The translations under genes and the position numbers were made by a program. A DNA stretch of 64,000 nucleotides from Spirodela intermedia (lineage: Eukaryota > Streptophyta > Magnoliopsida > Alismatales > Araceae), in NCBI GenBank assembly GCA_902729315.2, contig LR746276.1, positions 577,001 to 641,000 on the forward strand, given 5' to 3'. Of the stretch, positions 58,923 to 64,000 are shown in pieces (the first letter of the stretch is position 1; the number at the start of each line of letters is the position of its first letter). The notes under the pieces were generated by a model. The model made no database searches and was not told where the DNA came from. It saw only the letters and a program-made list of their open reading frames with translations.

Positions 58923-59795
58923 CCGTGCACCTCCAAACGAAGAAACTAGACGGGAAGCGTGTTCTAAGGCGACTGAGCAGGCGGCAGCGGGGCGGCGGAG
59001 CAAGCAGCGGCGGCGCGGCGGAGCAGGCTGCGGCTGTTAATAAGCGCCCTTCCCCTCTGCAACCTCCACTCCGACAAGAAGAAGACGGCGACCGATCCTT
59101 TCCTTCCGTTCCTACAATTGCACTACAACCAACGGGCAAGCCCTCGCAGTACCCAGCCCAATCCCGAGCCCGACCTGAAACTGCATCTGGCCCATTACCA
59201 TATAAGTTCAGGCTCTGAGCCCGGACGAGGGCCCAAAGCCCGGTCCCGGGCCTTATTTCATAGAGGGAGATTGGCAGGGAGAGAGGGAGAGAGAGAGAGA
59301 GAGAGACGGGCTGGGCAATAAGAACACACGAACTTCCAGCCCGGCCCAACTTGTCACCCGCCACGCTGGGCACTGGCCACGTCCCCTTTCAGTCACCCGG
59401 GCCCTCCCCCGCAGTCACCGCTCTATGAGGCCGTGGGCGGCCGCTGCTGACAGCACGTGGTAGCGTCAAATGTAGTAGGTGCGGTGGGCCCACGGGCCCA
59501 TTCATACTGATCTCTTGGGTTGCCAATTCATGTCTTACTGGGCTCATATTGGGCCTACAATTGGATTCTCTTTCCCTCAAAGAAGGCCGAGACCGTTCCC
59601 TCTCCCCCGTCCGTACGTGCCCCACCCATCCTCCCTGTGTAGCTACCAGATATGTATTTATTTATTTTCTTATTTATTTTCTTGTTTATTTTTATATATA
59701 AATACCTTTTTTTAGAGAGAGAGAGAGAGAGAGAGCAGAAGACAGAAATCAAATCAAAAATATCAATAAAAGGTGAGAACAGCAGACTCACATGA
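58923..59795. promoter_or_regulatory. SEC23 upstream region / PPR 3' flank
   Basis: Contains the SEC23 promoter and leader. GGCCCA/GGGCCC/AGCCCA words are clustered at about 59155-59250 and again at 59485-59550. GA runs lie at 59287-59306 and 59716-59734. No gene is supported; frames here are shadows. Confidence 0.45.
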
Positions 59796-61403
59796 TCACA
59801 GCACCGGCTGACGCTGACTTCCATCCGATGCCCAGGAAGTCAACTCATGGATTTCCCTGGTCGGAGGCATATACTTCCCCCGCATAACGGCCAAGATCTT
59901 CTCAGCCTCCGTTGACTTCCCACACAGACATAGGCTTCTGATAACCGAGGTATAGAGAAGCACGGTCACAGAGAGTCCCCTCCATTCCACCTCGTGATAC
60001 AGCCGCAGAACCGCCTGAAACCTCCCAGCTCTTCCGAACCCACTGATGAGATCGGAGTAGACCGACTCTTCGGGCACGAATCCCTTCTCCAACAGCAGAG
60101 TCAACATGCCGTCGGCTCTCTCCACGTTTCCGGCCTCGCACAGTCGGCTGATCAGCTCGTTGGCAGCTTTGCAGCTAGGCAGAGATCCCTCATCTACCAT
60201 CCTGTTGCAGAACTCCAAAGCCTCCTGTAATCTGCCCGATCTAGAGAACCATTCGATCAATACATTATACGTCTCCTCATACAGGTTCAATCCTGCCTGC
60301 AGCATCTCTTGTAGCAGGAGGTTTGCTTCCTCTGTCTTCCCCTCTCGGCAAAGAAGCCCGATCAGGGCTGCGCAGACATAGACGTTCATGCAGTGGCCTC
60401 TCTTGAGCATATCATCATAGGAGTCAAAAGCAAGCTCCGAGTTGCCGGATTCGCAGTGGGCGTGGATGATCAGACTGCAAGCAACGTCGTCGAGAATCAT
60501 GTTCTTCTGCAACATCCTCTTCACCAGCAGAATCCCTTCTCCCACCCTGTTTTGCTCGATGATCCTCAGAACCAGTGCTGCGTTGACAATCACAGTCGGA
60601 GAGCATCTCTTGATATGGATACTATCCAGGATATTTACCACTTTTAGCAGAGTTCCCGCTTTGCACATTGACTTTGCCAATATTTCAACGGTGAACTGAT
60701 TTGGATATATTCTATTAACAACCATGTACTCATAAATCTTCCAAACCAGGTCGTTTTGATCGGATCTCTGCACCACATGCAACAGAGTGTTGAACGATAT
60801 GAGACTCGGCAAGAACCCACGTTCCCCTAGATGGCTGCAAACCCTGAGGGAGAGGTCAAAAAGTCTTAACCTGGAACAGGTCTGGACTAGAAGGTCAAAG
60901 ACTCTGGGACCAGAAAGAACGACTTCATATGTCGACAAGAGCGTCTCCACGACTGCAGATAACGAGGCATCGGACCCGGAGTTCTTCAGTATGACAGATT
61001 CCAGCAGTGCCCTAGCATCCACAGTCAACCCTGCCTGGACAAGGATATGAATCATCAGACAGTAGGACCTGACCCCATGATCGTGCTTCTTCCTTCGAGA
61101 ACACCAGTGGAAGAAACCCAGAGATCTCTTTGCATTAATCGGTTCTCTCAGATGAACCAGCACGCTATCAACAAGTTTACTGCTTAGTTCTACTGATCCG
61201 AGCCTTGCATCGAGACTATCCCAGCTCCCACGTTCCCTTAAGAGATCACAGATTTGACCTAGTTCTCCCTCCGTGGTTTCCACTTTCTTCGTGGAGAATC
61301 GGATCGATTTTTCCCAACTCAATGAGATCCTCTTATCGTGAGCAAACGCTAATCCCAAGTCTTTTATTGAAAAATCTCGAAAATTTCTAAACAGACGATT
61401 CAT
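59796..61403 (-). CDS. P-class pentatricopeptide repeat protein (At1g66345-like)
   Basis: An intronless gene for 535 aa. Repeats of about 35 aa run from about residue 110 to 520, for example YNVLIEWFSRSGRLQEALEF, AANELISRLCEAGNVERADG and VYSDLISGFGRAGRFQAVLR. There is no E or DYW tail, so it belongs to the P class, which usually stabilises, processes or helps translate organellar transcripts. The basic, Arg/Phe-rich start (MNRLFRNFRDFSIKDLG) fits a mitochondrial presequence. Layout and motifs resemble Arabidopsis At1g66345, annotated mitochondrial. The start is the first ATG of the frame. Its GC content is moderate, unlike the GC-rich PPR gene at 46327. The RNA target is unknown. Confidence 0.9.
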   Translation of the reverse strand: MNRLFRNFRDFSIKDLGLAFAHDKRISLSWEKSIRFSTKKVETTEGELGQICDLLRERGSWDSLDARLGSVELSSKLVDSVLVHLREPINAKRSLGFFHWCSRRKKHDHGVRSYCLMIHILVQAGLTVDARALLESVILKNSGSDASLSAVVETLLSTYEVVLSGPRVFDLLVQTCSRLRLFDLSLRVCSHLGERGFLPSLISFNTLLHVVQRSDQNDLVWKIYEYMVVNRIYPNQFTVEILAKSMCKAGTLLKVVNILDSIHIKRCSPTVIVNAALVLRIIEQNRVGEGILLVKRMLQKNMILDDVACSLIIHAHCESGNSELAFDSYDDMLKRGHCMNVYVCAALIGLLCREGKTEEANLLLQEMLQAGLNLYEETYNVLIEWFSRSGRLQEALEFCNRMVDEGSLPSCKAANELISRLCEAGNVERADGMLTLLLEKGFVPEESVYSDLISGFGRAGRFQAVLRLYHEVEWRGLSVTVLLYTSVIRSLCLCGKSTEAEKILAVMRGKYMPPTREIHELTSWASDGSQRQPVL

Positions 61404-62724
61404 AAATGCGATATCAACGCTCCAACACCAAACTGAAGATGGAATTCAGATCAAGTGAGCAGATGATATTCCGATCTCTTCCAAAAATACAGGAATCGAC
61501 CCAACACCAACCGAATACACCAGACTCATACTCTGAAAAATAAGCAGATTAGCAGCCAGGAACATCATCAGGCCCACATTTCTTCTTCAAACAAGAGCTA
61601 TGATCTCCAGCTACTTGAATCAGGAATTTTCAGAATCAGTGATGACTCGATTAAATAGCTAGGTCAACAAATAAGTATAAACTACCAGAACCGCGATCCA
61701 CCCAGGCATGAATCGCCGCCGCAGCACGCTGATGAGGGGAGACCGTCTTCGGAGTCCGCGTGCGCCAGCCCTGCCCTCGCGACGGCCATGGCCATCCCGA
61801 CGGGGAGGATCGCATCCGCAGAGTTGAGGCCGTTCCTGCCCCCGAGGACGAAGTTTCTGAGTTCTCTTTCTTGCTCACACTCCGAGAGAATACGTACTGG
61901 GCTGGGCCGGTAAAATGCCTCACCAGAGAGAGATAAGTTGGCCCAATTTGGGACTTTTTTTTTACCAACATTAATATATTTATGAGGAACTACATTTTAT
62001 TGTTATAGTATAAATACCGACATGGCACAATGTCCACTTGGCGGTTTGCTATTGGAGGAGTATTGGAGAGAGAGGGAGAAATTAAATTTTAATTTAGAAA
62101 AAGGATGAGAGGTGAAATTATTTTCCACAGCAAAAAAAAGGTTTTTTTTATTAAAAGGGGAGTTTAGAAGAATACCCCCCACCGAGGAGGCACCACGCAC
62201 GAAGAGCCCGGCAGCGGCGGCGCCGCCACGGCCGGCGGGCATCTGCTCTGCTACTTGTCGATGGGAGATCCGTTCCCAGCCGGGGTCCATCGTGGGCGCA
62301 TATTAGTGCGACACGTGGTGAGTGTCAATCCGCTCCTGCGTGACGTGGATCCTGTGGGCGGAAGGACAGGGGATGCCTGAAGGATGAGATCCAAATAGGG
62401 AAAGACGAGGGGGACTCTTGCATATTTTCCCCGTGTTTTCCGACTTGTCCGTGATGACGAGGTCGTGCGTAATCTGGACCGTCCATCGGTCTCCTAATCT
62501 AGCATCGGGTCGTAATGAAAGTCATAGCTCTCCCTCTCTCTCTCTATCTTCATCTCGATTTTCTAGGGTTTGTCAGGATCTCTGGAACCTCTCCGATCAA
62601 TCCGCGATGGGGGAGGGGAGGGGATGATGGAGTAGTCGCCGGCAGAGGGAAGGGCAATGCAAGCGCCGCCGCAGGGGGGAGCAGGAGTTGGAGGAGGAGA
62701 TAGATTTGTGGAGGTGCGAGGGGA
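61404..62724. promoter_or_regulatory. Divergent spacer between P-class PPR and RING E3 genes
   Basis: About 1.3 kb with no supported gene. A minus-strand frame at 61971-61651 has no recognisable domain. GGCCCA-type words lie near 61570, 61895-61910 and 61940. A CT-rich leader (62531-62545) and a G-rich purine stretch precede the RING gene. Confidence 0.5.
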
Positions 62725-64000
62725 ATGGATCTGAACCTGTACCTGGGGCTTCCCCGATTCTCCCGTCGTCTGCGCAGGGTCGACCTCGGATCTGATCTCG
62801 CCCTCGGCTCTCCCTTCCGAGCGGCCTCCTCTAGGGAGGAATCCGGCGACTCCGCCACCGATATGCCGAGGACGTCGGAGCCGCAGACCGGGTACTCTCA
62901 CGCTCCATATTCCCCCTCCCGCGCCGCGATTGTTCCTCCGCCCGATCGGCCACTCGTCCCTTCCGATCACCCTTCACCGTTTGTTACCAGAGCCAGCGAT
63001 GATCCTGTTCCGGGGTACTCGCCTCACTGCCCTTCGTATCAGCTCCTAGCCCCTTCTTATGCGCCGATCACTCCTCCGCCGGTTCTGTCCTCCTCCCGCA
63101 TCACCGATGCCCCTTATGCCCTGTCCTACATCCCGGCTCAACCCTCTGATCGCGATTCAGCGCAAGCTTTTTCCGGGAGTGGCGACAGAACCAGTCATCT
63201 TCTATCCTCGTATGGTTCCCCCTCAGCTGATGCTGGATTGGGGGATGAGGCTCTGGTTGCAGGTGAAGGTGGTGGTGGGGGCACATCCCATGTTCGGTAC
63301 TCCCCCTCATACATACCTCTCTCAGCAATCCCGGAGGGCCACGATGATGTCACCTTCAACCCTTACCAGCCGATTGTCGTCGGGTCGGCAGAAATCTTCG
63401 AAGCGGGAGATGGGCGTCCTCTGCACCAGGATTTTCTCGACCCCCAAGTTCGCTTCAGGAGATTGATTGAGCTTCAGCGCCGCTCCCAGGGGAGCAGGCC
63501 ATATCAATTATCATACCCCTACGGAATTGGGCCTCCCGATTACGACCTTCTCCGCGAAATGAGCTCTGAGGAATCTGCAGAGAATTCTAGGAAGAACAAT
63601 GTGGGCGAAAAAGGCATCAAGGACGAGGGTCTGGAGGAGAAAGAAGATGAGAAGGATGCTTGCGGAGTTAACTTCGAGTGCAACATCTGCCTGGACCTCG
63701 CCGAAGAGCCAGTCGTCACCTCCTGTGGTCACCTGTTCTGCTGGCCATGCTTGTACCAGTGGCTGCACCTCCACTGCAGCCACAGCGAGTGCCCCGTCTG
63801 CAAAGGAGAAGTGATCGAGGCCACCATCACGCCTGTATATGGGCGAGGAAACGCTGGGAGCAAGTCGCAGAAGGGGCGGAAGGATGTAGGAGACTCGGGC
63901 TTGAAGATACCCCCAAGACCCCGTGGCCGGAGGGTCGAGAGCTGGAGGCAGAGGATACGAAGGCCCGTGTCGAGAAGGCTCAGCATGGGTATTTCCAACA
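62725..64000 (+). CDS. RING-type E3 ubiquitin ligase, MUSE1/MUSE2-like (partial)
   Basis: The frame is open from the ATG at 62725 to the window edge, giving 425 aa without a stop, so the 3' end is missing. A C3HC4 RING finger lies at residues 319-359 (C319, C322, C334, H336, C339, C342, C356, C359). It contains CNICLDLAEEPVVTSCGHLF and WPCLYQWLHLHCS, then CPVCKGEV and ITPVYGRGN, as in RMA/RNF5-type ligases. The long Pro/Ser/Tyr-rich N-terminus starting MDLNLYLGLPR and the tail KIPPRPRGRRVESWRQRIRR match the plant MUSE1/MUSE2 group, which in Arabidopsis limits NLR immune signalling by targeting TNL helpers. An immune role here is carried over from family knowledge. Other RMA-like proteins are an alternative. 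Confidence 0.85.
   Translation, partial: MDLNLYLGLPRFSRRLRRVDLGSDLALGSPFRAASSREESGDSATDMPRTSEPQTGYSHAPYSPSRAAIVPPPDRPLVPSDHPSPFVTRASDDPVPGYSPHCPSYQLLAPSYAPITPPPVLSSSRITDAPYALSYIPAQPSDRDSAQAFSGSGDRTSHLLSSYGSPSADAGLGDEALVAGEGGGGGTSHVRYSPSYIPLSAIPEGHDDVTFNPYQPIVVGSAEIFEAGDGRPLHQDFLDPQVRFRRLIELQRRSQGSRPYQLSYPYGIGPPDYDLLREMSSEESAENSRKNNVGEKGIKDEGLEEKEDEKDACGVNFECNICLDLAEEPVVTSCGHLFCWPCLYQWLHLHCSHSECPVCKGEVIEATITPVYGRGNAGSKSQKGRKDVGDSGLKIPPRPRGRRVESWRQRIRRPVSRRLSMGISN

Noticed and set aside
61651-61971. 106-aa minus-strand frame upstream of the P-class PPR gene
   Set aside because: No recognisable domain and a weak start. It might be a leader exon of the PPR gene but cannot be supported as coding.

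Overview
This is nuclear DNA of a flowering plant. The genes have many spliceosomal introns, two pentatricopeptide (PPR) genes are intronless, one gene encodes a plastid HSP70 precursor, and CT/GA microsatellites are dense throughout. Several coding exons are very GC-rich (PPR, SRR1, ATXN10-like, HSP70) against AT-rich introns and spacers. That pattern suggests a monocot or early-diverging angiosperm, but the species cannot be fixed from sequence alone. No prokaryotic, viral or CRISPR feature was seen, and no intact transposon.

Layout. NNF1, a kinetochore MIS12-complex subunit (minus, 8 exons), is divergent to SRR1 (plus, intronless). A 4.5-kb AT-rich spacer with a foldback repeat follows. 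Next come two tandem 23-exon GH31 alpha-glucosidase genes of the heteroglycan-glucosidase (HGL1) type, both plus, at 12346-23685 and 24418-37086. A plastid stromal HSP70 (minus, 7 exons) converges on the second copy. An ataxin-10-like armadillo gene (minus, 2 exons) is divergent to a small LEA-like gene (plus, 2 exons) whose promoter has a G-box and a TATA box. Then come an E-class PPR gene (plus), the COPII coat gene SEC23 (minus, 13 exons), a P-class PPR gene (minus) and, running off the right edge, a RING E3 ligase of the MUSE1/MUSE2 type (plus, partial). For every multi-exon gene I joined exons by hand; the phases close and the reading frames stay open from start to stop.

The genes are functionally unrelated housekeeping genes, apart from the HGL1 pair, which is the most interesting part of the window. 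The copies share all 22 intron positions and phases but differ strongly in some exons (1, 19, 20). In other tracts they are identical or nearly so, introns included: about 1.1 kb around exons 17-18, 116 bp spanning intron 8, and about 0.4 kb at the 3' end. This looks like patchy gene conversion, although collapse during assembly must be excluded. The copies also differ in a conserved Asp (His in copy B), in one splice donor (GT versus GC), and in tandem-repeat growth inside three introns of copy B. I found no clearly new biological system.
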